DNA of 64,000 bases, taken from positions 189,315-253,314 of the forward strand of contig NZ_SUTJ01000002.1 of NCBI RefSeq assembly GCF_015062915.1. The letters are read 5' to 3'. The position numbers were made by a program, and so were the translations under genes. The stretch's first letter is position 1, and the number at the start of each line of letters is the position of its first letter. Below are positions 15,908-25,512 of the stretch, piece after piece. The notes beneath the pieces are model-generated. The model worked only from the letters and a program-made list of their open reading frames with translations, had not been told where the DNA came from and made no database searches. The DNA comes from Methanobrevibacter thaueri (GTDB taxonomy: Archaea; Methanobacteriota; Methanobacteria; Methanobacteriales; Methanobacteriaceae).

Positions 15908-17266
15908 ATGAACAGTAATAATTGGGAATTTAAAATGAAATTTAAAACTGAAAAAGAATTATTAGAGTACACATCGAAGATAAAAGGAAAAACATTTAAA
16001 GAAATTGATTCTGAAGAATTGCTTAAACATACTAGTTTAAATCGGCAAAAAGGAGTGTTGGGTCATGTAGTTGAAACTGGATTTTACAAATATTCATTAA
16101 ACAATGATAGTAAAGCTGATTTTGAAGAATTAGGTATCGAATTAAAAGTTACAGGATATATTAAAAATAAAAACGGCAGCGTAAGAGCTAAAGAAAGATT
16201 AGTTTTAAGTAAAATCAATTTTAATGAAATAATTAACGAAACATTTAAAACAAGTCACGTACTTGGAAAATGTGAAAAAATGCTAATAATATGGTATGAG
16301 TATGATAAAGAAAAAAATGCTCAAGATTTCCTAATAACAGATTACCAGTTATATGATATGTCCCAAGATATAAAGATTTTTGAGAATGATTTTAAAATTA
16401 TTAAAGGAAAAGTACTAGAGGGAAAAGCTCATGAACTTTCTGAAGGAGATACCTCCTATCTAGGAGCATGTACTAAAGCAAGAACTTCATCAGATCGGAC
16501 AACACAACCTTTTTCAGATATTCCTCCCAAACCTAGAGCTTATTCACTAAAAAATGCTTATATGACTGGTATTTTAAGAGATAAATCTAAAAATCCTACT
16601 TTAATTTCATTTTCAAATTTTACTACTGTTGAAAGTTATGTGAAAGATAAATTAACTCCTTATTTTGGTAAAAGGCAAATTGAAATCTATGAAACAATAA
16701 CACAAAAAAGATTCAGTGGAAAGATTCCAAAAAATTTTAGCAAAATGATATCTGATTTACTCATAGGAAAAGATAAAGAATTGCCTGAAAAAGATGATTT
16801 ATTCAAGAAAACAAGATACTTAATTAAAAACACTTCATTGAATAAAAATGGAACGCCAAAAGAGAGATTATCATTTAGAAACTTAAGACTTGATGAATTC
16901 GAGGAACCCTGGGAAACTTCAGAATGGAAACAATTTTTTGAAGAAACAACATTTATTTTAATAGGATATATTGCAGAAAATAAAGAAAAAAATGGTTATA
17001 GAAAATTAAATGCAGTTAAAACCATTACATTTTCAGCTGAAGAAATAGATTTGTTTGAAAAAACATATACTCAAACTAAATTGGCTATAGAAAAAAGAGA
17101 TGTTACATTATTGCCATTATCTACAAATGGTTATAAAAATTATGAATTAGAATTAGCTCCAAAAGGGAAGAAAGGAGACAAATATGAAAATTTCTTTGAA
17201 AATAATACTACAAAAACTTGTTTTATGATAAGTAAGGAATTGATTAATAAAAAGTTAAAAGAATAA
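15908..17266 (+). CDS. Sau3AI/MutH-type restriction endonuclease
   Basis: A 452-aa protein with the double-domain build of Sau3AI-like type II enzymes. The N-terminal MutH-like fold has helix GVLGHVVETGFYKYSLNN and then the catalytic Asp71, Glu78 and Lys80 in KADFEELGIELKVTG, followed by KERLVLSKIN. The C-terminal half, from about residue 230, repeats the fold without a clear catalytic triad (SNFTTVESYVKDKL, KERLSFRNLRLDEFEEPWE), as in the effector domain of Sau3AI. Sau3AI cuts GATC lacking 5mC. The gene is divergent from the methyltransferase and converges on the radical SAM gene, with 5 bases between stop codons. The start could also be the ATG at 15935. Confidence 0.8.
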   Translation: MNSNNWEFKMKFKTEKELLEYTSKIKGKTFKEIDSEELLKHTSLNRQKGVLGHVVETGFYKYSLNNDSKADFEELGIELKVTGYIKNKNGSVRAKERLVLSKINFNEIINETFKTSHVLGKCEKMLIIWYEYDKEKNAQDFLITDYQLYDMSQDIKIFENDFKIIKGKVLEGKAHELSEGDTSYLGACTKARTSSDRTTQPFSDIPPKPRAYSLKNAYMTGILRDKSKNPTLISFSNFTTVESYVKDKLTPYFGKRQIEIYETITQKRFSGKIPKNFSKMISDLLIGKDKELPEKDDLFKKTRYLIKNTSLNKNGTPKERLSFRNLRLDEFEEPWETSEWKQFFEETTFILIGYIAENKEKNGYRKLNAVKTITFSAEEIDLFEKTYTQTKLAIEKRDVTLLPLSTNGYKNYELELAPKGKKGDKYENFFENNTTKTCFMISKELINKKLKE

Positions 17267-17271
17267 TCCGA

Positions 17272-18543
17272 TTATTTTTCTTCCTCAAACAGATGAGCTA
17301 TAGCTGGATTCCAAGCATCATCAATAATCCCAGTTGCCATAGCCTCATCCGCTTCCATATTCCTAATCAACATAGAATCTTCTTTTGATATTTTTTTAAG
17401 CTCAGCCTGTCTAGAATGATATTTCATATTATGGCGAATGCATATATTGTGTCTCCTAACATTTCTTCTAAATTGACGAACTTGCTCATCAGACCAACCA
17501 TCATGAATATGATATTCATTATCCTTTTGTTTTCGTTTGTTAGGATTATAACCATCACTTAACTTATCCAATGGTCTAAACCTACAGTCAGACACTTGAA
17601 CACCCCATCTAAAGCAACATGCTCTCTTTTTTTCAAGTACCTCATAAGACAAATCATGATTAAATAACATGAACACTGCAATCTCCTTACGTTTATACCC
17701 CGCTTTTTCTAAAATAGAAATTTCTTCTTTACGTCGTTTCCAACCCTCATAAGGTCCATCCCAAGCGATTTTAGGATCTTTAAAATTAGCTTCTTTTAAT
17801 AATCTTGCCAAATCAATGTTTAGTATTCTACCATCAAAACCACTTTGAGATTCACATTTAGTAATTTTCTTTTCTTTTCGTAATCTTATTAATTCATTAA
17901 GCAATTCAATAATATGAGGGTTTTCAAGGAGGTTATTATCGTAAAAAACCAAATTTTTCTTTCCAATCAATTCTTTTTCAATAGAACAAACCTCAGAACC
18001 ACGATTTTCAATTTTATTTACACCACAAAACTTACAATTACGTTTACAACCCCTAGAACTGTGAATGATTTGATAATCAATATCTTTTCCACCATTTTCA
18101 AGTATGGAATAATCGGGTTTTTGATGTTCTGCTTCTTCAATAAGTCCTTTATGAAAATAATTAGCTTTAATAGATTTTCTACAATCTTTATAACATAAAG
18201 ACACCAATATTCCACCAACCATGATTTTAACCTTTGGTAAAACAAGTCTAATATAATCAACAGCGGATTTTACTTCATTAAACCAATATGTGAAAACAGA
18301 AGTGACCATTACAAGATCAGGATTGTATTCTTTTATTTCTTCATTAAAAATATCATTGTTATCCTTATTTAATCTAATAAGTTTTGTTTCAATTCCTCTA
18401 CCTTTAAGATAAGAACTAATTTTCAACAAACCAACTGGTAGCAAATCCTTATGATTCCTACTTTTATTAGCAATAGGGAATGCGGGATCAATTAATAATA
18501 CCCTTTGAACATTATTCTTTCTCAAAATGGTTTGAAACTTCAT
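17272..18543 (-). CDS. Radical SAM protein with B12-binding-like domain
   Basis: A 423-aa enzyme. The N-terminal 140 residues have the Rossmann-like pattern of a B12-binding domain (VLLIDP, LLPVGLLKISSYLKGRGI, PDLVMVTSV, KIMVGGILV), though the usual DxHxxG cobalt-ligand motif is not seen. The radical SAM core starts with SSRGCKRNCKFCGVNK near residue 170, the CxxxCxxC that binds the 4Fe-4S cluster. The C-terminal part is rich in Arg, His and Trp, with several further cysteines (RACCFRWGVQVSDC). The substrate is unknown. It lies inside the defence island and converges on the Sau3AI-like gene. A role in DNA or RNA modification or in a small-molecule defence is possible but unproven. Confidence 0.75.
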   Translation of the reverse strand: MKFQTILRKNNVQRVLLIDPAFPIANKSRNHKDLLPVGLLKISSYLKGRGIETKLIRLNKDNNDIFNEEIKEYNPDLVMVTSVFTYWFNEVKSAVDYIRLVLPKVKIMVGGILVSLCYKDCRKSIKANYFHKGLIEEAEHQKPDYSILENGGKDIDYQIIHSSRGCKRNCKFCGVNKIENRGSEVCSIEKELIGKKNLVFYDNNLLENPHIIELLNELIRLRKEKKITKCESQSGFDGRILNIDLARLLKEANFKDPKIAWDGPYEGWKRRKEEISILEKAGYKRKEIAVFMLFNHDLSYEVLEKKRACCFRWGVQVSDCRFRPLDKLSDGYNPNKRKQKDNEYHIHDGWSDEQVRQFRRNVRRHNICIRHNMKYHSRQAELKKISKEDSMLIRNMEADEAMATGIIDDAWNPAIAHLFEEEK

Positions 18544-18702
18544 AGTATCACATAGATCAAATACTCTAAAATTGAAAATTATAAAAAAATTTAAAATTTA
18601 ATTAAATATAGTTATTAAAATACTATTTTATAAAATATTTGTTTCGCAGGAAGTCAATATTCTTATTTCAAAACAATATTGTCTTAAATAGCTATTATTA
18701 AA

Positions 18703-20238
18703 CTAAATTACTTTAACAGATTCATATTTATTAACCAGAGTAATTTCATGATTACTATATTGCAATTCCCAGTACAAGCCATTTAAATAGAATAAATCAT
18801 ATTTTTTAAACTCTTTCATATCCCAATTTAAATGATTCAGTATATCTCTAATAATTTTAACATATTCCAAGGATTTTAAAGGATGGATTTTCAATACATT
18901 TCCCCCATGAAATTTAACTACTTCGTATTTATCACCGATTTTATCAATTTCAACAGGTTTAGAATCTTCAAGAATCTTGCCATCATATACCAATGGAGTT
19001 CCTTCAGCTTCAGCATATGTATCAAATGTATTGAAAATTATTGTATCATTACTTACGACTCTAATCTTGTAATATAAATAATCATGATAGTAAATGGATG
19101 ATGATTCATTAATTTTATGAATATCCCAGTAGTTCCTCTCAAATATCTCAAAAAATAGTTTAAATTCTTTAAAAAGATTATTGTTAAACCTTTTCTCCCA
19201 TGGAATCTTAACACCATTAAATTCACAGTCAATTTTATTTTTGAATATGTCAAAATCAAAAACCGCAACAAAGTTACTTGTGTTTTTAGATGATTTAACA
19301 ATGTTAAAAGTATAATGTCGAAATTTTACTTGTTTATATTTGATTACTGGATCCCATATCCTACTAATATCCACAGGAGTTTGTTTTTCATCACTACTTC
19401 TACGTGATTTAAGCTTACTTTTTGAACTGGATATCGGCTTGACTTTTCGTTTCTTTTGGTTTTCTTTCTGCTTTTGTTTCTTTTTTTCTTTACGTTTATA
19501 ATATTCCTCTATCTTTGAGTCCAAGTCATCATTATCATTTTCTTCAACAACTACCGGATTAATAATATCAAATGTATCATCATAGGATTCACACTTGCCT
19601 AGATATTTCAAATAATCATCATTGACTTCAAATACCCAGTAGTAATTCTCAAAAAATACTATTTCCTTACCGTCAGATATTCTCCAGTTAGAGTCAATCA
19701 GCAACTTTCGAGCGGCTTTAGCTTCATTCAATGAATCAAACTTAGCAAAAACATGACTATCTCTTCTATTTGATTTTTTAATTATGAACTGATCATTTTG
19801 ATTGAAAATATGTTTTAAATCTGTTTCAACAGGTTTTTCAGTTTCCTTCCATCGATCTTTATATCCTTTCTTTTTATTGATGGGACTTTTAAATATATCA
19901 TTATGATAATCATTACATCGAGAATTGATTTCAGAATATTCTACGGCACTTTCAAAATTATCGAAATCAGTGTCAAATATTAATTTGTTATTCATTACTT
20001 TAAAAACATAAAATTTATCCTCAAATTCAAATAACAAATCATCACTAACAGCCAATATATTCCATTCATGCTTAATCAAAAGCCCTGCAGCGGCACATGC
20101 AACCTCTTGAGAAGAAAATCTTCCAAAAGTCACCATAATCCCATTTTCATCGTTTTTAACTGAAAAAGAACCATGATTATAGAAAATGTATTCTTTAAAC
20201 TCGATAGGAATTCTAGATTTTTGATAATCTTTTGACAT
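18703..20238 (-). CDS. Four-repeat protein of unknown function
   Basis: A 511-aa protein I cannot name. It contains about four copies of a module of 80-100 residues with the pattern F-x-V, a strand with F-(D/G)-x-F, a helix with A-x-AA-x-LL, a Trp, and a strand Y-x-VF-x-V: for example FSVKNDENGIMVTFGRFSSQ with LLIKHEWNI, and SHVFAKFDSLNEAKAARKLL with NWRISDG. Between modules 2 and 3 is a strongly basic linker (KRKEKKKQKQKENQKKRKVK). The module recalls small beta-beta-beta-alpha DNA-binding folds such as AP2-like domains. ATG at 20238 is taken as the start. It borders the defence island; a nucleic-acid-binding role is inferred. Confidence 0.6.
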   Translation of the reverse strand: MSKDYQKSRIPIEFKEYIFYNHGSFSVKNDENGIMVTFGRFSSQEVACAAAGLLIKHEWNILAVSDDLLFEFEDKFYVFKVMNNKLIFDTDFDNFESAVEYSEINSRCNDYHNDIFKSPINKKKGYKDRWKETEKPVETDLKHIFNQNDQFIIKKSNRRDSHVFAKFDSLNEAKAARKLLIDSNWRISDGKEIVFFENYYWVFEVNDDYLKYLGKCESYDDTFDIINPVVVEENDNDDLDSKIEEYYKRKEKKKQKQKENQKKRKVKPISSSKSKLKSRRSSDEKQTPVDISRIWDPVIKYKQVKFRHYTFNIVKSSKNTSNFVAVFDFDIFKNKIDCEFNGVKIPWEKRFNNNLFKEFKLFFEIFERNYWDIHKINESSSIYYHDYLYYKIRVVSNDTIIFNTFDTYAEAEGTPLVYDGKILEDSKPVEIDKIGDKYEVVKFHGGNVLKIHPLKSLEYVKIIRDILNHLNWDMKEFKKYDLFYLNGLYWELQYSNHEITLVNKYESVKVI

Positions 20239-20424
20239 TGCAACCAACCTTAATACTATATTGTGTTTAAAAGGATATAAATTATTATAGAACAATCAAG
20301 GGTGTCCCTAAAATTAGCTAACTGATTGATTTTTTTAAATATTGCCCATCAAGTTTAAAAACCCACACTAATGTCAATTCCATTTTCACATCATTTAATA
20401 TACTATCATTACATAATATCACTC

Positions 20425-21177
20425 ATGAATTACAATGAGAAGCTGCGAAGTATAAGAATCAGGGAGGCTATTGTCTTTCTTATTGTGGGCATGATAGTGA
20501 CTGGCATCATTACAAGGGTTACAAGCCTTGACTCTATTCAGGGTTTTGGTGAAAACCTGCTTATCTTTATCGTATTTTTGGGTTTCATCTATATGCTGCG
20601 GGGCACTACCGGCTTTACGGATTCAATCGGTTCTGCTTTTGAGCATAAAAATGAGATCATCTATCTTTTCGTGATTAATTTCCTGTTCGGGTTTTTCCTG
20701 GTTGCTTTCATTACTTTTTTTGATCCCAGCGGATTTGATACCTCTGCGCTTTCAAGAGAGTATACCGGTGCGGGTTTTCTGTTCAATGTATTGTCTTCAG
20801 TGATTTTGGCTCCTGTTGTTGAGGAACTGCTTTTCAGGGGCGTTCTTTTCAATCGTTTGAATGAGAAAATGAGTCTTGTCCTTGCAATGTTGATTTCATC
20901 ATTATTGTTTGGCCTGTTCCATGGTTTTGGCGTTACTCAGTTCGTGTTCGGATTGTGTATGTGTGTGGTTTACCTGAAAACCAGAAACATCATGGTTCCA
21001 ATCATAATTCACATCATGAACAATCTATTTGCCGTGATTTTTGCGGATATCCTTCATGTTGAGAGTTTCATACTCCAGATGCCCATGCTTGCGGTGATAT
21101 TGGTTGTATCTGCGGTCTGCGGCATACTTGCCCTGCTTTACACCTACAAGGGCGTTAAGGCTTTAGAGGGATTATAA
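20425..21177 (+). CDS. CPBP family intramembrane metalloprotease
   Basis: A 250-aa membrane protein with about seven or eight hydrophobic segments. It carries the CPBP/Abi motifs: EELLFRGVLFNRL (Glu-Glu with Arg), HGFGVTQFVFG (His) and PIIIHIMNN (His, Asn), the metal-binding and catalytic set of CAAX-type proteases. The likely start is the ATG at 20425, since residues encoded upstream are unrelated and no ribosome binding site is seen. Substrates are unknown; in bacteria such proteins serve in peptide immunity or prenyl-protein processing. It is more GC-rich than the defence genes beside it. Confidence 0.85.
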   Translation: MNYNEKLRSIRIREAIVFLIVGMIVTGIITRVTSLDSIQGFGENLLIFIVFLGFIYMLRGTTGFTDSIGSAFEHKNEIIYLFVINFLFGFFLVAFITFFDPSGFDTSALSREYTGAGFLFNVLSSVILAPVVEELLFRGVLFNRLNEKMSLVLAMLISSLLFGLFHGFGVTQFVFGLCMCVVYLKTRNIMVPIIIHIMNNLFAVIFADILHVESFILQMPMLAVILVVSAVCGILALLYTYKGVKALEGL

Positions 21178-21231
21178 AGGGAGTGCCTGAATCTTGTGAA
21201 CACAACCCCTTTTAATCTTTTTTGTGGAGTT

Positions 21232-21534
21232 TTATCCGCACCAGCCACCGATGCCGTCCCAAACCATTTCCAGGTTACGGGCCAATCCCGGACCCGGCGC
21301 ATTTGCTGAAAAGATTCCATGCGCCCTGAGCATAAGGTCCATTCCACCCGCCTCGTTCAGCTTTCTTCCAATCGCCTTTACCGGCTCTGCGCTTGGAGAG
21401 TCCATTAGAAATCCTCCTGGATTTCGACTGTAAATCATTACAAGCTCCTTTACACACTCGATTAGCATCTCATCCACATTCTCTTCTTTTTTGGCTTCGC
21501 TTTTTCTTTTGAATATGCTGTCTAAAAATCCCAT
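21232..21534 (-). CDS. Small conserved NPGGF protein, copy 1
   Basis: A 100-aa cytosolic protein of unknown function, starting MGFLDSIFKRKS with AAGGTGAT before the ATG. Residues from about 40 on match the 88-aa protein at 30054-30320: IYSRNPGGFLM, P-x-x-x-IG-(R/Q)KL, AGGM-x-LML-(R/K)AH, RNLE and WDGIG-x-W-x-G at the C-terminus. The shared motifs show a real family with two paralogues in this window. No catalytic residues stand out. Confidence 0.7.
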   Translation of the reverse strand: MGFLDSIFKRKSEAKKEENVDEMLIECVKELVMIYSRNPGGFLMDSPSAEPVKAIGRKLNEAGGMDLMLRAHGIFSANAPGPGLARNLEMVWDGIGGWCG

Positions 21535-21731
21535 GATTATCACCTTAAACTATCCTTTGTGGATTTTAGGATATAAGTCGCATAAAGGAAGATGTTGACA
21601 TCACCAATTATGCAAATAAATTACATTCAAAAATCATGAGATTAAAGATGAATTTGCTTAAATCCCACTTCATCAGAGTTCAGACAATGGAAGTGTCTAA
21701 AAAAAGAAAAAAGATGGATGATAGTCATCCA

Positions 21732-23651
21732 TTAAATTATTTTAAGTTTCAATGCTGTTTTCTCGTCAACCTTACCGGTCACTTTCAGTCCATTGGCTTT
21801 TTGGAACTGCTTGACGGCCCTGACAGTGCAGTCATGGTAGATTCCGTCAACCATTAGGTAGTGGCCCTTGTATGACAGATAGTATCCGTTCTTTTTCAGT
21901 GCCCTTTGAATCTTTTTGACTGTTGCCTTGTCCTTGCTTCCTTTGGAAACTGTCTTGAAGGCTGTCTTGACCTTAATATTCACTTTCTTGGTTGCCTTCT
22001 TGTAGTATGCATCACCCTTGAATGTGACTGTTGCCTTGTAGGTTCCCTTCTTGGTCAACTTGGCAATCTCGAAGGTCGCCTTGCCCTTGCTGTTGGTTGT
22101 GGCCTTGTATGTCTTACCGTTGACTTTCAATGCAACTTGGGCTTCTTTGATTGATTTACCGGTCTTATCCTTCAATGTTACAGTGAATTTCTTGGTTTTA
22201 ACAGTAGTTTTGAAGGTTTTTGCCTTGGCGGTTATTTTTGATGCCAGCTTGTTGACTGTGACCTTGACCTCTTTTGATGATGCAGTATAGTTGTCATTTC
22301 CTGCAAATGCAATCTTTGCCACATACTTATCGGGAGCAAGGCCCTTGGTTGACACCTTAACCTGTCCTTTTGCATCAGTTGTGTATTTTTTAACACCTTT
22401 CAAGTCAACGCTTATGCTAGCTCCTGCCACAGGCTTGCCGTTTGCGTCCTTTAAGGTTATGACAAGGTTTTTGTTGTCATTGTATGATGAGGTTACGTCA
22501 TCGGCTGCAATCTCTGTTTTCATCTGTGTGATTGGAATTTCAATTTCAAATGAAGAATCATCCATCTCCACACCGACTGTTCCAACTCCAAGAGCGGTTC
22601 CTGTGAACTGGACTTTTTGGCCGAGGGTGACGTTTTCATAATCACTGAGTTTCCCGTTGGAGGCAAAGAGTGTCATGAGAAACTCAGGCAACAGGGAATT
22701 GTCATAGTCTAAGACTTTACCGGAAGATGCGTCATATAAGTACAGCTTGAATGTGACATCTGAAGTGCCTGAAAGTGGAATTTCATCAGGTTCAGCTGTT
22801 GCATTTAAAAACAGCCAGGCGTTCATGTTATCCTGTGGCGCTTCATCATAATAATAAGCATTGTTTCCAAACCAGTTGTTGTTTAAGTCGAGATCGAATG
22901 TAAAGTCGAAAGAAGCACCTGAAAAGATGAAAATGTTGTTATTGATTTTAGACGAATCAGCCTGAGATCCTACAATGTCATTTCCTATGAACAGGCATCT
23001 TGAAATTGACATGCAATTGGCGGCACCCAAATATATGGCACTTCCACCCTGTTCGGCATAGTTGCCTATGAAAATGCAGTTAGTCACATTGTTCCATCCT
23101 CCCTGATATTCAATGGCTCCTCCTTTAGGGGCTGAATTGTCAATGAATGTGCAGTTGTCAATAACACAGTCAATTGTATTAACGCGAACAGCTCCCCCTC
23201 CGAAAAAGAAGCTTTGATATCCATTTTTGAAAACTATGTTTTTAAGTGTCACATCACCATCCTGAACATCGAATATTCTTGCCTTGCCGTCGGCATCGAT
23301 AGTGTGACCTTTACCGTCGATTGTTATGCTGCGTTCAATCTTGATTCCGTTGGTGTATCCAGAACCTTCATATGTATAATTGTTTTCCAATGTTATTGTT
23401 GAACCGTAGCCCGCATTGATTTTGCTTTCCAAAGTTGCAAATGTTCCATCATCAGTTTCACCGATTGGTTGGGTCTCATCAGCGAAAATGACTTCACTGT
23501 TCTCATCATCTTGTGACATTTCCATTTGCGAATTGTCCAAACTGACCGCCATAGTGTCATCCACATCACCTGCAAAGGCACAGGTCATGGTGAACAGGAC
23601 GCAAAGGAGCAATATTAATGTTGAAAAGCTCTTTTTAAACTTCATTTCCAT
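21732..23651 (-). CDS. Adhesin-like surface protein with wall-binding module
   Basis: A 639-aa secreted protein. Signal peptide 1-27 (FKKSFSTLILLLCVLFTMTC, AFA site). Residues of about 60-300 form a right-handed beta-helix of the pectate-lyase type (IDNCTFIDNSAPKGGAIEY, GNYAEQGGSAIY). Two Ig-like domains follow (GKPVAGASISVDLKG with TDAKGQVKVS; GKSIKEAQVALKVNGK with NSKGKATF). The last 75 residues are a PG_binding_1-like module (KKIQRALKKNGYYLSYKGHY, AVKQFQKANGLKVTG). Such proteins are thought to be anchored in the pseudomurein wall and to mediate contact. GGGAGGG precedes the ATG. The C-terminal module is nearly the same as in the 1164-aa protein at 33895. Confidence 0.85.
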   Translation of the reverse strand: MEMKFKKSFSTLILLLCVLFTMTCAFAGDVDDTMAVSLDNSQMEMSQDDENSEVIFADETQPIGETDDGTFATLESKINAGYGSTITLENNYTYEGSGYTNGIKIERSITIDGKGHTIDADGKARIFDVQDGDVTLKNIVFKNGYQSFFFGGGAVRVNTIDCVIDNCTFIDNSAPKGGAIEYQGGWNNVTNCIFIGNYAEQGGSAIYLGAANCMSISRCLFIGNDIVGSQADSSKINNNIFIFSGASFDFTFDLDLNNNWFGNNAYYYDEAPQDNMNAWLFLNATAEPDEIPLSGTSDVTFKLYLYDASSGKVLDYDNSLLPEFLMTLFASNGKLSDYENVTLGQKVQFTGTALGVGTVGVEMDDSSFEIEIPITQMKTEIAADDVTSSYNDNKNLVITLKDANGKPVAGASISVDLKGVKKYTTDAKGQVKVSTKGLAPDKYVAKIAFAGNDNYTASSKEVKVTVNKLASKITAKAKTFKTTVKTKKFTVTLKDKTGKSIKEAQVALKVNGKTYKATTNSKGKATFEIAKLTKKGTYKATVTFKGDAYYKKATKKVNIKVKTAFKTVSKGSKDKATVKKIQRALKKNGYYLSYKGHYLMVDGIYHDCTVRAVKQFQKANGLKVTGKVDEKTALKLKII

Positions 23652-23796
23652 AATCCCTCCCTATTTGGAATTATGATTGAAGGTTTATCACGAGAGATAT
23701 ATAAATATAGCGTAAAAAATAAATGCCATCAGGCGATTTGAATAAAAATAATTGAATAATCAGCCATCAATGAGATGACTGATTTCATTTAAATGT

Positions 23797-24855
23797 TTAA
23801 GCCTTGATTTTGTCCTTATACCAGACAGTTGCCTTATACGGAATGTACCCATTTACAAGATTTACATTGATTGCATAGCCCCCATTCTTGGAGGTCTTGG
23901 TGATGACCTTTCCGGTCTTCTTGTTCTTGAAGAAAAATTTTGCCTTTACGATTTTAGTGTGTTTTGGAAGTTCAATTCCACTGGAAAACCCTTGTACATA
24001 AGCTCCAGGATAATATTGTCCATATTTTGTCGAATAGATTGTATACAATCCATCACCATTCTTCAGTTTCTTCACCCCTGCACCAGATTCCGATTTGTGA
24101 AACTTCACATTGACCTTGTGAGTACCCTTCTTCAAGACCACAACTGAAATCTTTCTTTTCTCCTTTGAAACAGGATTGTAGGCAGTTATCTTGTGTTTTC
24201 CGACCTTGAATGTGCTTCGAATTTTAATGTATCCCTTGCTGTTGGTCTTGAACTTGTACCAGTAGCCGTTCTTCTTGATCTTCACAACCTTGTTTTTAAG
24301 GGCATGGCCCTTGGTGTCCAGAAACCTGATTTTGAACTTCTTATGGCTTGTAGAATACTTCACAAGCTCTTTTGTCGGTATTGTGGACTTGATTTTAACG
24401 GTATTGTCAGCATACCAGTAGCTTTCACCGTCATCGCTTTCGATATAAGTATCAACATAGTATGTTCCAACCTTATAGTTTAATGGAAAGTACACATTGC
24501 CGTTGGCGTTGGTCACCTTTTCCTTATAGTTTCCCCAATCTACCCTTAAAGACACATACACTCCCTCCTCAGGATTGTAGTCCGCATCATAGACCTTGAC
24601 CTTGAATTTAGTGTCGGTGTCACCGTAGTACTTGACCACGTTATGTGTCACGACAGTGTCGTCCTCATACTCCTCATCATACTCTGCATCATAGAAGTAG
24701 GATTTCTCCAGTGTGTCCTCATCATTGCTAAGAGAGAGTGTTTCATCCACATCATCGCTTTCGGCTGAAATTAGTGTTTGATTGTCCATAGCGGAAACTG
24801 CTGAGATTGAAACGAGAGCGATGAAGATAAGAATAGCAGCATATCTCATTTTCAT
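23797..24855 (-). CDS. Secreted Ig-like repeat protein
   Basis: A 352-aa exported protein. Signal peptide 1-22 (MRYAAILIFIALVSISAVSA), an acidic stretch, then an Ig-like domain (FKVKVYDADYNPEEGVYVSL, TNANGNVYFPL) and a second one (FKIRFLDTKGHALKNKVVKI, TNSKGYIKIRSTFKVGKHKI). The C-terminal 90 residues form another module ending GYIPYKATVWYKDK, shared with the 149-aa protein at 38645 and with two decayed fragments nearby. It is Lys/Tyr-rich, as is usual for extracellular proteins of this group. GGTGAT precedes the start. Probably wall-associated; exact role unknown. Confidence 0.75.
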   Translation of the reverse strand: MKMRYAAILIFIALVSISAVSAMDNQTLISAESDDVDETLSLSNDEDTLEKSYFYDAEYDEEYEDDTVVTHNVVKYYGDTDTKFKVKVYDADYNPEEGVYVSLRVDWGNYKEKVTNANGNVYFPLNYKVGTYYVDTYIESDDGESYWYADNTVKIKSTIPTKELVKYSTSHKKFKIRFLDTKGHALKNKVVKIKKNGYWYKFKTNSKGYIKIRSTFKVGKHKITAYNPVSKEKRKISVVVLKKGTHKVNVKFHKSESGAGVKKLKNGDGLYTIYSTKYGQYYPGAYVQGFSSGIELPKHTKIVKAKFFFKNKKTGKVITKTSKNGGYAINVNLVNGYIPYKATVWYKDKIKA

Positions 24856-24964
24856 ATTATCACCATTATTATAATATTGTTACTAAAAGGATATAAACTA
24901 TCAGTTACAATATATCCTTGACAAGTATTTTTTACAATATGAAAATCTAAAAGGAGGAAAACAA

Positions 24965-25327
24965 ATGAACAAAAAAGTATTGCTTATGGCAATCCTCACC
25001 ATCTTTGTGGTGGGAATGATTTGCGCATATGCCTGCGAACCGGTTGATGCCAAGCCAATTGTAAAAATCAAGAAAGAAAAGAAGTACTACACTGCCAAAT
25101 TCAAATATAAAGGCCACAAGTACAAGGCCAAGCTCAAGAAAAACAAGAAAGCTTCACAATATTATGGAGACAAGGTCTACGACAGCACTAAAAAGAAAGG
25201 TGGACATACATTCCGCCTATACTATACACATTATCCTGATGATTGGGGCAAGAAAGGATGGAACTTCTGCAAGCAAAGAAACAGCGCTGGAGAAGGACAC
25301 TTATACTATAAAATAAAATGGGTTTAA
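24965..25327 (+). CDS. Small secreted lysine-rich protein
   Basis: A 120-aa exported protein with a signal peptide (VLLMAILTIFVVGMICAYAC) and a very basic mature part rich in Lys and Tyr (KKYYTAKFKYKGHKYKAKLK). Near the end, FRLYYTHYPDDWGKKGW gives it an aromatic patch. AAAGGAGGAAAA before the ATG is a strong ribosome binding site. No known domain is recognised; binding to an acidic wall polymer would fit the charge. Confidence 0.65.
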   Translation: MNKKVLLMAILTIFVVGMICAYACEPVDAKPIVKIKKEKKYYTAKFKYKGHKYKAKLKKNKKASQYYGDKVYDSTKKKGGHTFRLYYTHYPDDWGKKGWNFCKQRNSAGEGHLYYKIKWV

Positions 25328-25344
25328 TTGATTAAACCCTTACA

Positions 25345-25420
25345 TTTCTATTTTTCACACCATCAATGGCCTTGTAGGCCCATAGCCGTCAATCAAGAGA
25401 AACTCATCATAAAATTTCAC
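25345..25420 (-). pseudogene. Decayed GYxxYKAxVWY module, fragment 1
   Basis: Read on the minus strand, this DNA resembles the C-terminal end of the secreted proteins at 23797 and 38645. It begins LLIDGY but a frameshift then turns the expected YEAYKAIVWYE into GPTRPLMV and a stop. The nucleotide match to the fragment at 26203 is plain (both contain CAATGGCCTTGTAGGC). It is a remnant of a lost gene end. Confidence 0.45.
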
Positions 25421-25512
25421 ACCCCCTAAATATTGCGGTTAAAAAGATATAACCAAGCAACATCAAATAATTATATAACCAATACTATTGTCAAAAAAAT
25501 CTAGGAGTTATC

